In this document: piece by piece, positions 8,285 through 16,786 of the stretch
Position numbering within the stretch: position 1 is the first letter of the stretch
Layout of the letters: each line of letters starts with the position of its first letter
Assembly: GCA_019308685.1 (NCBI GenBank)
Contig: JAFDHQ010000005.1
Coordinates: 1 to 33,063 of the forward strand
Source: Deltaproteobacteria bacterium
GTDB lineage: Bacteria; Desulfobacterota; Desulfobacteria; Desulfobacterales; UBA11574
Direction: 5' to 3'
Length of the DNA stretch: 33,063 nt
Program-made: the position numbers and the translations under genes
The notes under the pieces: generated by a model
The model's input: the letters and a program-made list of their open reading frames with translations, nothing else
Databases searched by the model: none
What the model was told of the DNA's origin: nothing

Positions 8285-10213
8285 ATGAGCAAAAGTCGAC
8301 ATATATATTTAAAGATGAAAACCCTTAAAGAGGCTCGCCAAATAATGTTTGAGCGGTTTTCCCTTTCTCAACCTCTTTTAAAAGAGACGATTTCGGCTCC
8401 TGACGCAGTGGGCCGGGTTCTGGCAGAACCGGTTACCGCCGTAATTTCTTCTCCGAACAATCACCTGGCTGCAATGGACGGAATCGCCGTAACAGCGGCA
8501 ACGACCTTTGGTGCTTCTGAAACACGGCCCAAGGAACTTGTCATGGATACGGACGCTTTTTATGTAAATACCGGCCACATAATGCCTGAAAACACCGACG
8601 CAGTGATCATGATAGAAAATGTTAATGATAGGGGCCAAGGCCGGATTGAAATTGAGGCGCCGGCATTCCCCTGGCAGAACGTTCGAAAGGTCGGTGAAGA
8701 TATCGTGGCGACCGAGCTTCTCTTCCCCCATAACCATGTCATAACCCCCTATTGTGTGGGAGCCCTTCTTTCAGGAGGCGTCTTTAAGGTGCCGGTAAGG
8801 GAAAAACCAAAAGTACTGGTTATTCCCACAGGGTCCGAACTGGTGGACTGGCGTGATACACCTCTCGAGAATCTTAAGCCGGGTCAGGTGCTTGAAACAA
8901 ATTCTTTTGTCCTCGGAAAACTGATCGAATCGTACGGAGGCGCCTTTGTCCGACATGAAATGTTAACCGATGATCCCGGAATACTAAAAGAGACCATTCT
9001 GCGTGCGGTCGACAATAATTTTGATATGGTACTGACCGTGGGCGGATCATCGGCAGGATCAGAGGATTACACCAGAAATGTTATTGATGACCTGGGTGAG
9101 GTGTTGGTCCACGGCGTTACCATCATGCCCGGAAAGCCCCTGATTATCGGTCAAATAAAAGACAAACCCATCTTTGGTATTCCGGGGTACCCGGTTTCCG
9201 CAATCGTAACCTTTGAACAGTTTGTGGGTCCGTTGTTGTCATTGATGCTGGGACAGCCGGAAAAAAGAAGGGACGCCGTTCGCGTTGAACCGACAAAAAA
9301 GATTGCTTCAAAACTCGGTGTGGAAGAATTTATACGGGTTAAGCTGGGAGCCGTGGGCAACAGAATTGTGGCCACTCCCCTGCCCCGTGCGGCCGGGTGT
9401 ATTACCACCTTAACCCAAGCGGACGGAATCATCCGGGTCCCCAATAACGTTGAAGGGTTACAGCCTCACGAGTCCGTCACGGCTGAACTGTTGCGTCCTC
9501 TGTCTTCCATCAAAAATACGGTGGTGGTGGTGGGAAGCCATGACAACACCTTGGACATTCTGGCAGATCAGATTCGCTTCGGGCACAAAGACCTTACCCT
9601 TTCATCAAGCCATGTGGGAAGCATGGGCGGCCTGATGGCCGTTAAAAAAGGGGTTTGCCATTTGGCAGGGTCACATCTTCTGGATACCCAGGACGGTTCT
9701 TACAATATATCATATGTCAAAAAATATCTCCCCGATGTCAGAGTAAAACTGGTGAATCTTGTGCTTCGGGATCAGGGACTGATTGTACCTCCGGGAAATC
9801 CCAAAGGGATCAATGGTATCGAGGACCTTGGCCGTAATGATATCACTTTCATCAATCGACAGGCAGGCTCCGGCACAAGAATTCTTCTCGATTTCCGCTT
9901 AGCCCAGTTGGGCATCGAGCCCTCTTGTGTCAGCGGATATGAAAACGAAGAATTTACCCATATGTCGGTGGCCGTTGCCGTGCTCAGCGGTTCGGTGGAT
10001 GTGGCCCTTGGAATCTTCGCTGCCGCAAAGGCCCTGAAACTTGATTTTATCCCGGTGGTCACGGAACAGTATGACCTTATTATTCCCGAAATATATTATG
10101 AATCTGAAAACATCCGGATCCTGCTCGAAACCATTAATTCTCCCGAGTTTAAAAAGCGGGTTCAAGCATTGGGAGGATATAGCACCGAAAAAACTGGCCA
10201 GATAATTATTTAG
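8285..10213 (+). CDS. MoeA fused to a C-terminal periplasmic-binding-protein-like (molybdate/tungstate-type) domain
   Basis: A 642-residue, two-part cytoplasmic protein. Residues ~11-405 are a complete MoeA: MDGIAVTAATTFG, NTDAVIMIEN, VLVIPTGSELVDW, MVLTVGGSSAGSEDY, HGVTIMPGKPL and FGIPGYPVSAIVTFE. Residues ~410-642 are a PBP-like domain opening with VVVVGSHDNTLDILADQI and including SSSHVGSMGGLMAVKKG, FINRQAGSGTRILLD and ALGIFAAAKALKLDFIP; this module is known fused to MoeA in archaea and anaerobic bacteria and resembles ModA/TupA-like oxyanion binders. It probably binds or senses the oxyanion for insertion (inference). The second half has no export signal, so it acts in the cytoplasm. ATG 8315 (MKTLKEARQ) is an alternative start. 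No strong ribosome site is visible for either. Confidence 0.92.
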   Translation: MSKSRHIYLKMKTLKEARQIMFERFSLSQPLLKETISAPDAVGRVLAEPVTAVISSPNNHLAAMDGIAVTAATTFGASETRPKELVMDTDAFYVNTGHIMPENTDAVIMIENVNDRGQGRIEIEAPAFPWQNVRKVGEDIVATELLFPHNHVITPYCVGALLSGGVFKVPVREKPKVLVIPTGSELVDWRDTPLENLKPGQVLETNSFVLGKLIESYGGAFVRHEMLTDDPGILKETILRAVDNNFDMVLTVGGSSAGSEDYTRNVIDDLGEVLVHGVTIMPGKPLIIGQIKDKPIFGIPGYPVSAIVTFEQFVGPLLSLMLGQPEKRRDAVRVEPTKKIASKLGVEEFIRVKLGAVGNRIVATPLPRAAGCITTLTQADGIIRVPNNVEGLQPHESVTAELLRPLSSIKNTVVVVGSHDNTLDILADQIRFGHKDLTLSSSHVGSMGGLMAVKKGVCHLAGSHLLDTQDGSYNISYVKKYLPDVRVKLVNLVLRDQGLIVPPGNPKGINGIEDLGRNDITFINRQAGSGTRILLDFRLAQLGIEPSCVSGYENEEFTHMSVAVAVLSGSVDVALGIFAAAKALKLDFIPVVTEQYDLIIPEIYYESENIRILLETINSPEFKKRVQALGGYSTEKTGQIII

Positions 10214-10279
10214 GAATAGAAATATTATGAATTTCCTATGAATACTCAAGTATTGAGTAAAAAGGATCTTTTGGGCAGG

Positions 10280-10699
10280 ATGACAAAGAAATACAATTTG
10301 ATAGACCACACGGCGGATTTCGGAATCCATGTTTACGGTTCGGATTCAAAAGAGCTTTTTGCCAATGCAGCATGGGCCGTCTTTGACATTATTACGGAGA
10401 TCGATCAGTTGGCAGGCCTTGATTCTTGTCACATTGAGCTGTCCGGGGATGACTGGTCCGATCTCATGGTAAACTGGCTCAGAGAGGTTTTATACCTATG
10501 GAACGGTAAAGAATTGCTCGTAAAAAAGGCTCGAATTCTGTCTTTGTCTGAAACTGAACTTTCCGCAACCGTCGAGCTTGACTCCTTTAATCCCGACCGC
10601 CATGTTATAAAAACTGAAATCAAAGCCGTAACCTACCACCAGATTCAGGTAAACAGCGGCCCTTCCGGGTGGGAGGCGATGATCATATTTGATATTTAG
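10280..10699 (+). CDS. Archease
   Basis: Archease is the cofactor protein that promotes guanylylation and multiple turnover of the RNA ligase RtcB. From ATG 10280 the protein is 139 residues, the family norm, and starts with the canonical KKYNLIDHTADFGIHVYG. Conserved acidic residues that bind metal are seen in DHTAD and in the C-terminal VNSGPSGWEAMIIFDI. The frame is open from ATG 10238, which would add 14 residues (MNTQVLSKKDLLGR) not seen in the family; TTGGG ends about 6 nt before ATG 10280. Its stop codon TAG is followed directly by the ATG of rtcB, so the two are translationally coupled. Confidence 0.93.
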   Translation: MTKKYNLIDHTADFGIHVYGSDSKELFANAAWAVFDIITEIDQLAGLDSCHIELSGDDWSDLMVNWLREVLYLWNGKELLVKKARILSLSETELSATVELDSFNPDRHVIKTEIKAVTYHQIQVNSGPSGWEAMIIFDI

Positions 10700-12133
10700 A
10701 TGGAAATTAAAAAAATAGACAACTACCGGTGGGAGTTGCCCAAAACCGGCGACATGCGAGTACCGGGAATAATTTACGCAACAGAATCCATGCTCAAAGC
10801 TGAAAAGCAGAAAGAGCCTTTAAAACAGGTGGCAAACGTTGCAACCCTTCCGGGCATTTTAAAGGCATCGATGGCCATGCCGGACATGCACTGGGGATAT
10901 GGATTTCCCATCGGCGGGGTTGCGGCCTTTGACTGGGAATCGGGCATCATATCTCCGGGCGGAGTGGGGTATGATATTAACTGCGGCGTACGACTGGCAA
11001 CAACATCCCTTTTGGAAAAAGAAGTCCGCCCAAAACTTGAAAATCTTGTGAATGCACTTTTCCGGGGAATTCCTACCGGAGTGGGTTCAAAAGGTTCTAT
11101 CAAGCTTTCCGTCCCCGAAGAAAAAAAGGTGCTTCAAATGGGCAGCCGGTGGGCGGTCAGCCGGGGACTTGGAGAAGCGCTGGATTTAGAACATACGGAA
11201 GATGGCGGGTGTATGCCCAATGCAGACCCCGGCGTAATCAGTCAAAGGGCCCTGGAAAGGGGGCTCAGGCAGCTCGGAACCCTGGGTTCGGGAAATCATT
11301 TTCTTGAAATCGGCGTGGTAGAAGCGATTTATGATACACCGGCGGCTCAGGCTTTCGGGCTTTTTGAAGGACAGATTACAGTAATGCTCCATACGGGCTC
11401 CCGAGGTTTGGGGTACCAGATTTGCGACGATTTTCTGGCTTTTATGACAAAGCATGTTAAAAAACTGGGGATCGATCTGCCGGATCGACAGCTTGCCTGC
11501 GCCAGCATTCAATCCAAAGAAGGGATGCGCTACTATAATGCCATGGCCTGTGCCGCAAATTATGCCTGGACCAACCGTCAGATTTTAATGCACCATTCTC
11601 GTGAAATTCTTTACCGCGTACTCGGTATGAGTCCCAGGGATCTGAACATGAAACTGCTTTATGACGTATGTCACAACATCGCAAAAAAAGAAGTTCATGT
11701 TATCGATGGAAAAAAACAGACGGTCTGTGTTCACAGGAAAGGCGCAACCCGTTCTTTTCCGCCCGGACATGAGGACCTGTGCGATCAATATCGGCCGGTG
11801 GGACAACCGGTAATTATACCCGGAGATATGGGTACGGCTTCATATGTTCTTGCAGGTACGGAAAAGGCCATGCAAGAAACATTCGGCTCCACATGTCACG
11901 GCGCCGGTCGTGTTTTGAGCCGAAAAGCCGCAAAAAAAGCCAGCAAAGGACGGGCCATACATCGGGAACTCGAAGACAAGGGAATTCTTGTCAAATGGAC
12001 CGGCAGATCTACCCTGGCGGAAGAAATACCCGAAGCCTATAAAGATATTTCTCAAGTGGTTGAAGTGGTCCATGAAGCCGGAATTTCAAAAAAGGTGGCA
12101 AAACTTAGACCGATCGGTGTGGTTAAAGGATAA
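10700..12133 (+). CDS. rtcB: RNA-splicing ligase RtcB
   Basis: GTP- and Mn-dependent RNA ligase joining 2',3'-cyclic phosphate (or 3'-phosphate) and 5'-OH ends in RNA repair. 477 residues, full length. Active-site features are all present: ISPGGVGYDINCG with D92 and C95, LGSGNHF (H200), LHTGSRG (H231), YDVCHNIA (H325), and the histidine that accepts GMP in TCHGAGRVLSR (H400). The C-terminus VAKLRPIGVVKG is complete. It begins with no gap after archease, and the pair sits downstream of the two moeA genes on the same strand, 66 bp after moeA-PBP, so all may share transcription. It converges on a small minus-strand gene 9 bp beyond its stop. Confidence 0.96.
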   Translation: MEIKKIDNYRWELPKTGDMRVPGIIYATESMLKAEKQKEPLKQVANVATLPGILKASMAMPDMHWGYGFPIGGVAAFDWESGIISPGGVGYDINCGVRLATTSLLEKEVRPKLENLVNALFRGIPTGVGSKGSIKLSVPEEKKVLQMGSRWAVSRGLGEALDLEHTEDGGCMPNADPGVISQRALERGLRQLGTLGSGNHFLEIGVVEAIYDTPAAQAFGLFEGQITVMLHTGSRGLGYQICDDFLAFMTKHVKKLGIDLPDRQLACASIQSKEGMRYYNAMACAANYAWTNRQILMHHSREILYRVLGMSPRDLNMKLLYDVCHNIAKKEVHVIDGKKQTVCVHRKGATRSFPPGHEDLCDQYRPVGQPVIIPGDMGTASYVLAGTEKAMQETFGSTCHGAGRVLSRKAAKKASKGRAIHRELEDKGILVKWTGRSTLAEEIPEAYKDISQVVEVVHEAGISKKVAKLRPIGVVKG

Positions 12134-12142
12134 ACCGCCGCT

Positions 12143-12487
12143 CTAACTCCCCAATTCCCATTCAATTTGGTCAAAAACGTCCTCGATCTGATACAGTGCC
12201 TGATCGGCCTTGGCCAGCTTCCAATCCGCAATATGCTCCTCAACTTCATTGTGAAGCTTGCGGAGTTTGTCTTGGTGTTTAAGAAGAATCTCTCTGAACG
12301 GCGGATTCCCTTCCAGATCATAGAGGAGCTGGTCCAGCCTTCCCACAATCTCAAAGAGCGAGGGGCCTTCCTCTATCCATGCTTCATTGAGATAACTCAG
12401 CCCCCGTCCAATCGCGGGAAAATCCGCTTTCAGACTCTTTTTGTAATAGGGACGAACACGCACGGTCAGTTGCATGATTTTGCTCAT
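12143..12487 (-). CDS. Small helical protein of unknown function
   Basis: A 114-residue soluble protein that I do not recognise. It has no signal peptide, membrane segment or Cys. After a short strand-like start (MSKIMQLTVRVRPYYKKSL) the rest is predicted by eye to be amphipathic helices rich in E, D, L and K (FREILLKHQDKLRKLHNE, ADQALYQIEDVFDQIEWE). A good AGGAGA-type ribosome site precedes the ATG. It starts 47 bp after the stop of the 832-residue kinase-like membrane protein and has no promoter of its own that I can see, so it is probably the second gene of that transcript and may act with it. It converges tightly on rtcB. Confidence 0.7.
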   Translation of the reverse strand: MSKIMQLTVRVRPYYKKSLKADFPAIGRGLSYLNEAWIEEGPSLFEIVGRLDQLLYDLEGNPPFREILLKHQDKLRKLHNEVEEHIADWKLAKADQALYQIEDVFDQIEWELGS

Positions 12488-12534
12488 GTTTTGGGTTCTC
12501 CTTTATTCATTAATTTTCATGCGAAATTCAGGCA

Positions 12535-15033
12535 CTACAAATCCGGGTCCGGCAACTTCACCTCGGTAATTATCGCTCCAAAAACCGAAAAAATTGAAAA
12601 GACAAATATTCGCCACATACCGTTTGTCACAATCTCTCCCATCGAAATACCACTACCGTGGCCGAGAAATGCCGACACCCCCGCATAAAACACCCCGACC
12701 GCAACGCCGCACACAGCCGCCCCGACAATCCGTTTGGCCAAAGTTGCCCCACCACATCCCAATGTCACCACCGCGCCACAAAGCATGGGTACAAATACGC
12801 ACAGCCACCAAATCGTCCTCAAATCAGGCAAATTTCCAACATTCCCAAGGTAAACAAAATCCGCAATTCCAAATATTCCGGTTGCCGCAATTGCGCACAA
12901 ACCGATATGCCAGTATCGATTGGGCATGGACGCCCTTAGCAGAACACGCTTTCCAATACGACGGCGTATGGTCAACGGAAGATTGTAGAATAAACAAAAG
13001 ACCCAATGCTCCAGCAATGCGCCACTTTCACCAAACACCGGAACAATGTGTACCGATTCATTGGCCCAGTGCCCGGCCATAAATCGAGCCAACACCGGGT
13101 AACGATAGGCCATCTGGATCGGAAAAGCCAAATATCCGATGTATTTAAAAAACCCTAAAAATACCGCAATATTATAGTCTTTGAAATTTCGCTCCCTGAT
13201 CACCAGATACAGTACGTAAATCCCCCGAACCAGAGACCCCGGAGAAATCGGCACAACCTGAAACAATGCGATAATTCCGAGTCCGATCCCCCATGCCTGT
13301 GCTCGCGGCATCTCAGGATGCATGGCAACATAAGTCATGGCTACCAGCACGGAAACAATCTGGGTTACCGGTAACGTACAGATATGCACGGCCAGGCTTT
13401 TCAGATACTTTTGTATAAACGGCTCATCAACCTGTGACAGAATAATTTCTGCGTCCTCATGACTTAATATATGCTTTTTCCGCCCATCTGATACCATCTC
13501 ATAAAGCCATTGCTTGCGCAGTTCTGAATTAAAATATAACCGAATCGGTCTCACAAACAGATAATTGAATCGCTCTTTGGCATATTCCCAATCCGTTAAT
13601 ATTCGGTGCAGCCCGGCAGGAAGTATTGACAATGCACAATTTCCCATAAAACGCCAACCGGATTTGGCGACGCTTATGGCGCCGGCGCTATCGATCCGGT
13701 TCGCTCGATGCCACCCAATGATTTTTTCAGCCATCTTCCCTCTAAAAGCTCTTTTTAAATAATCCCAACTTGTGACTATTCCCTTATAATGTTTTCGCCA
13801 GTCCCCGTGCCCCCAAAATCGCTGAAATGATATACCATAAATTGGAATGATTCCAATTAAATAAAATAATATAGTTAAAGTTTTACTTTGTCTTAGCTTT
13901 TGTGCCTGCGAATCATCGACCACATTTCGCACTTTCCATCCATTCACCGCGCTGTCAAATAGGGTCGACCACAGCCGCCCGCTGTAAAATAACCGAATGA
14001 AATTGTGAGTAATGTCGGGAACCGAGTCTCTGTAAATACGCTCGGATGCTTTAAGTTCATCCAACATCTCTCGCATGTCGGCAAAATCGTTAGGATGCGC
14101 TTCTATAAATCGTTCAAGTTGTTCGATGCTGCCCCGATCGAACTGTACCAGGCTTCCCCGACCGAGTCCTTTGATAATCAGTTTAAAATCCCCGGGACTC
14201 ATGGGTAAAAACATCAGCAGCGCAAGACCGGCCCGAAAATCAACTGCTACCAGCCCGCCGGAGGGATTATTATCCGTACCCTTTCGTTTCAGACAGTTTG
14301 GCTGACTTTTACACGTGGACCACTCATATTGTCTCGCAAACTCATGCCCTCCCATGTCATGCAGCAGCGCAACAAATTTGTGCATAAATTCATACTTGGC
14401 GCGATATTCCGGCGAGCCCAGCCGGTCACTCTCAACCGGCCTGCCCCTACGCCATTTTTTCAAGAAATCCAGATGATCATCGACCTCCAGCCGCCAGGTT
14501 CTCCCGTCCACCCACTCGCTAAACTCACCGCAACTCCCCAGTGTATGGTCCACAAACGTTGCATAAATATCCACAACCGTTTTTTCATCACCAAATCGAA
14601 TTTTAGCGCCTCGCCGGATAAATTTTTGCCATAACGCCCCGGCTCTTGCAGCACGCGGATTCACCTGAAGCTGAAAGGGTCCTTGAAAACCCATCCAATA
14701 AATGGCATTGCGAAACAGCCGGGAAAAGGTAGACGGCGGAATAAGAATCTTCATCGCATAAATGCCGCCGACCTCAAGTCCTTTTATGGCCCCATCCGGC
14801 TCATGGATCTCCGTGACCTTCACCCGATAGACCTGTCCGGCAAAACCACCACCTACAAACGTCTCAACTACCGCACGAACTCTTGCCGTATGGGTACCGG
14901 CGACCTCGGTGACGTCATAAACAAGCTCACGGCCCGCATCATAACGCTCAAGTCGAATGGGCCGGTATAATCCTGCGTCATGGAATCTTGCTTCAAGTGT
15001 CTTGCATGTCTCAATAGAGTATTCTCGCGTCAT
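12535..15033 (-). CDS. Kinase-like domain fused to a polytopic membrane domain (uncharacterised)
   Basis: An 832-residue protein with no family that I can name. Residues ~50-275 have the order of protein-kinase landmarks: a glycine loop FVGGGFAGQVYRVKV (59-73), a strand-3 lysine IYAMKIL (K95), a hinge-like GEFSEWVDGRTW (169-180), a catalytic-loop-like TCKSQPNCL (240-248) and VAVDFRAGL (262-270) in the DFG place. The usual HxD aspartate is not evident, so it may be an atypical kinase or pseudokinase. Residues ~385-832 are membrane-embedded with about nine to ten hydrophobic segments (e.g. 386-402, 546-571, 580-612, 622-643, 707-730, 741-790, 806-823). Distinctive strings are VPISPGSLVRGIYVLYLVI (594-612) and HIVPVFGESGALLEHWVF (662-679). 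There is no signal peptide, so the kinase-like part should be cytoplasmic. It is followed by a small helical-protein gene and preceded by a strong promoter. Confidence 0.85.
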   Translation of the reverse strand: MTREYSIETCKTLEARFHDAGLYRPIRLERYDAGRELVYDVTEVAGTHTARVRAVVETFVGGGFAGQVYRVKVTEIHEPDGAIKGLEVGGIYAMKILIPPSTFSRLFRNAIYWMGFQGPFQLQVNPRAARAGALWQKFIRRGAKIRFGDEKTVVDIYATFVDHTLGSCGEFSEWVDGRTWRLEVDDHLDFLKKWRRGRPVESDRLGSPEYRAKYEFMHKFVALLHDMGGHEFARQYEWSTCKSQPNCLKRKGTDNNPSGGLVAVDFRAGLALLMFLPMSPGDFKLIIKGLGRGSLVQFDRGSIEQLERFIEAHPNDFADMREMLDELKASERIYRDSVPDITHNFIRLFYSGRLWSTLFDSAVNGWKVRNVVDDSQAQKLRQSKTLTILFYLIGIIPIYGISFQRFWGHGDWRKHYKGIVTSWDYLKRAFRGKMAEKIIGWHRANRIDSAGAISVAKSGWRFMGNCALSILPAGLHRILTDWEYAKERFNYLFVRPIRLYFNSELRKQWLYEMVSDGRKKHILSHEDAEIILSQVDEPFIQKYLKSLAVHICTLPVTQIVSVLVAMTYVAMHPEMPRAQAWGIGLGIIALFQVVPISPGSLVRGIYVLYLVIRERNFKDYNIAVFLGFFKYIGYLAFPIQMAYRYPVLARFMAGHWANESVHIVPVFGESGALLEHWVFCLFYNLPLTIRRRIGKRVLLRASMPNRYWHIGLCAIAATGIFGIADFVYLGNVGNLPDLRTIWWLCVFVPMLCGAVVTLGCGGATLAKRIVGAAVCGVAVGVFYAGVSAFLGHGSGISMGEIVTNGMWRIFVFSIFSVFGAIITEVKLPDPDL

Positions 15034-15122
15034 TTCTGCATCTCAATTTTAACGAAAGGTCGGGAAATTTTTTTAATTCAAACAGGTTACAATTTCGTCG
15101 CTGATTATTTATTCCGATTTAT

Positions 15123-15158
15123 TTGAGGGGTTAAAAGAAAAACTCCCCCACCCCTCAA
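15123..15158. other. Perfect 9-bp stem-loop in the leader of the kinase-like gene
   Basis: TTGAGGGGT (15123-15131) and ACCCCTCAA (15150-15158) are exact reverse complements around an 18-nt loop. The element lies about 90 bp upstream of the minus-strand kinase-like gene and inside its predicted leader. No T-run follows on either strand, so it is not an ordinary terminator. A protein-binding or mRNA-control role is possible. The rest of the 309-bp divergent gap (15034-15342) holds the promoters given separately and no gene. Confidence 0.55.
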
Positions 15159-15190
15159 TTAAATGACGGATTGAGCGGATAAGAATTGTC

Positions 15191-15219
15191 TTGTTAAATG
15201 AAAGTCAAGTGAGTATAGA
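15191..15219 (+). promoter_or_regulatory. Possible promoter for the phosphohexomutase gene
   Basis: TTGTTA (15191-15196), a 17-bp spacer and TATAGA (15214-15219). It overlaps the -10 hexamer of the opposing promoter, so the two could exclude each other. Weaker than the minus-strand site. Confidence 0.3.
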
Positions 15220-15240
15220 TATAGGACGCTTGCGTGTCAA
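15212..15240 (-). promoter_or_regulatory. Near-consensus sigma70 promoter for the kinase-like gene
   Basis: On the minus strand TTGACA (15240-15235), exactly 17 bp, then TATACT (15217-15212). This is the best sigma70 match noticed in the window. Transcription would start near 15205 and give a leader of about 170 nt containing the 9-bp stem-loop. Confidence 0.6.
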
Positions 15241-15342
15241 GCGAGTAAAAAACAATCCGTCCACTGATTATAAAATATAAAATATATTGCCGTTTTAGAT
15301 AACCATTGATGCAGGTTTTAGGTTGTCAGAAAGGAGACGATT

Positions 15343-16692
15343 ATGAACCCGGAAATGTTTAGAGAATACGATATCAGAGGAATTGCAGGAAAGGATATGA
15401 CCGAGAATGATGTCCTGCGGATTGGGAAAGGTGTCGGGACGTTTCTAAAGAATCATGGTCGATCAAAGCTCATTGTGGGCCGTGATTGCCGTTTAACTTC
15501 AGACCTCTATTCTGAAAAAATTATTGAGGGATTACGGTCAGCCGGATGTGATGTGATCGACATCGGAGTGTGTCCTACTCCGGTTTTCTATTTTTCAATC
15601 CAGCATTTTGACCGGGAGGGGGGTGTGATGATTACGGCCAGTCATAATCCCGGCGAGTATAACGGTTTTAAGCTCTGTATGGATTTGGATTCGATCCACG
15701 GCCAGGATATCCAGAAAATTCTCGGGATTATTACTGAAAAATCATTTGTGCAGGGAAAAGGCTCTCTGTCTACAGCCGACGCTGTCACGCCCTATCAGAA
15801 ATTTTTAATCAATAATATAACCATAGCCGGTCCTATCAAGGTGGGTGTGGATGCGGGCAATGGTACTGCGGGAGCGGTTGCCGTACCCGTATTAAAGAAT
15901 CTTAATTGCGAAGTTTACGATATTTATTGCGACATGGACGGCACGTTCCCAAACCACGAAGCCGATCCCACGGTGGCAAAGAACATGCAGGATCTCATTG
16001 CCCTGGTAAAAGAAAAGGGATTGGATGTGGGCATCGGTTATGACGGTGACGGCGATCGAATCGGCGTTGTGGATGAGACAGGGAACCTTGTATTTGGAGA
16101 CCAGCTTATGATTATTTTTGCCCGGGAGATCCTTTCGAGAAAACCCGGGTCAACATTCATATCCGAAGTAAAATGTTCAAAAACAATGTATGATGACATT
16201 GAAAAAAACGGCGGCCGGGCGATTATGTGGAGAACCGGTCACTCTTTGATTAAAAAGAAAATGAAAGAAGAAAAGGCTGAACTGGCCGGTGAGATGAGCG
16301 GCCACATGTTTTTTGCCGATCGATATTTCGGTTTTGATGATGCCACCTATGCTTCTTGCAGGCTCCTGGAAATATTAACCCAAACCGGAAAGAAAATATC
16401 CGAACTTTTATCTGATGTTCCCAAAACATTTTCCACCCCCGAGATACGTGTGGAATGTCCTGATGATAAAAAATTCGAGGTTGTTAAACAGGCGACCGAA
16501 TTTTTCCGCACGCGTTACAATATAATTGATATCGACGGAGTTCGGGTTCTGTTTGACGACGGGTGGGGCCTTGTTCGCGCATCCAACACTCAGCCGGCTC
16601 TGGTGCTGCGTTTTGAAGCCATGACTGAAGACAGGCTTTCAGAGATAAGGAATCTGGTCGAGTCTGTGCTGGCTGATATTCAAAAAGCATAA
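15343..16692 (+). CDS. Phosphomannomutase/phosphoglucomutase
   Basis: Alpha-D-phosphohexomutase of 449 residues that interconverts hexose 6- and 1-phosphates, feeding GDP-mannose or UDP-glucose for surface polysaccharide. All four family loops are visible: the phosphoserine loop MITASHNPGEYNGFK with S100, the metal loop DGDGDR (234-239), the sugar loop GEMSGHMFF (316-324) and the phosphate-binding RASNTQPALVLRF near residue 412. Length and order match AlgC/ManB-type enzymes. AAAGGAG is 8 nt before the ATG. A strong intrinsic terminator follows 32 bp after the stop, so it is probably a single-gene transcript. Substrate preference for mannose or glucose cannot be told; the exopolysaccharide locus 4 kb away is a plausible consumer. 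Confidence 0.93.
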   Translation: MNPEMFREYDIRGIAGKDMTENDVLRIGKGVGTFLKNHGRSKLIVGRDCRLTSDLYSEKIIEGLRSAGCDVIDIGVCPTPVFYFSIQHFDREGGVMITASHNPGEYNGFKLCMDLDSIHGQDIQKILGIITEKSFVQGKGSLSTADAVTPYQKFLINNITIAGPIKVGVDAGNGTAGAVAVPVLKNLNCEVYDIYCDMDGTFPNHEADPTVAKNMQDLIALVKEKGLDVGIGYDGDGDRIGVVDETGNLVFGDQLMIIFAREILSRKPGSTFISEVKCSKTMYDDIEKNGGRAIMWRTGHSLIKKKMKEEKAELAGEMSGHMFFADRYFGFDDATYASCRLLEILTQTGKKISELLSDVPKTFSTPEIRVECPDDKKFEVVKQATEFFRTRYNIIDIDGVRVLFDDGWGLVRASNTQPALVLRFEAMTEDRLSEIRNLVESVLADIQKA

Positions 16693-16724
16693 GAGCGATT
16701 CCATCTGTACTTTTTAAAAAAATT

Positions 16725-16758
16725 AAGCCATCCTCTGTAATGTGGATGGCTTTGTGTT
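16725..16758 (+). terminator. Intrinsic terminator after phosphohexomutase
   Basis: AAGCCATCC (16725-16733) and GGATGGCTT (16744-16752) form a perfect 9-bp stem around a 10-nt loop, followed by TGTGTT. The A-rich tract upstream makes it partly bidirectional. It covers the GTG at 16742, which argues against that codon being the start of the next gene. Confidence 0.7.
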
Positions 16759-16786
16759 GAACGGGAAATGTTCCACCCTTTGTTTA

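Noticed and set aside
12167-13082. Plus-strand frames opposite the kinase-like gene and its partner
   Set aside because: No domains; the minus-strand frames are longer and have coherent protein features.
16742-16786. GTG 16742 as start of the MFS transporter
   Set aside because: It lies inside the terminator stem of the preceding gene and adds a non-homologous polar extension; ATG 16787 is better.
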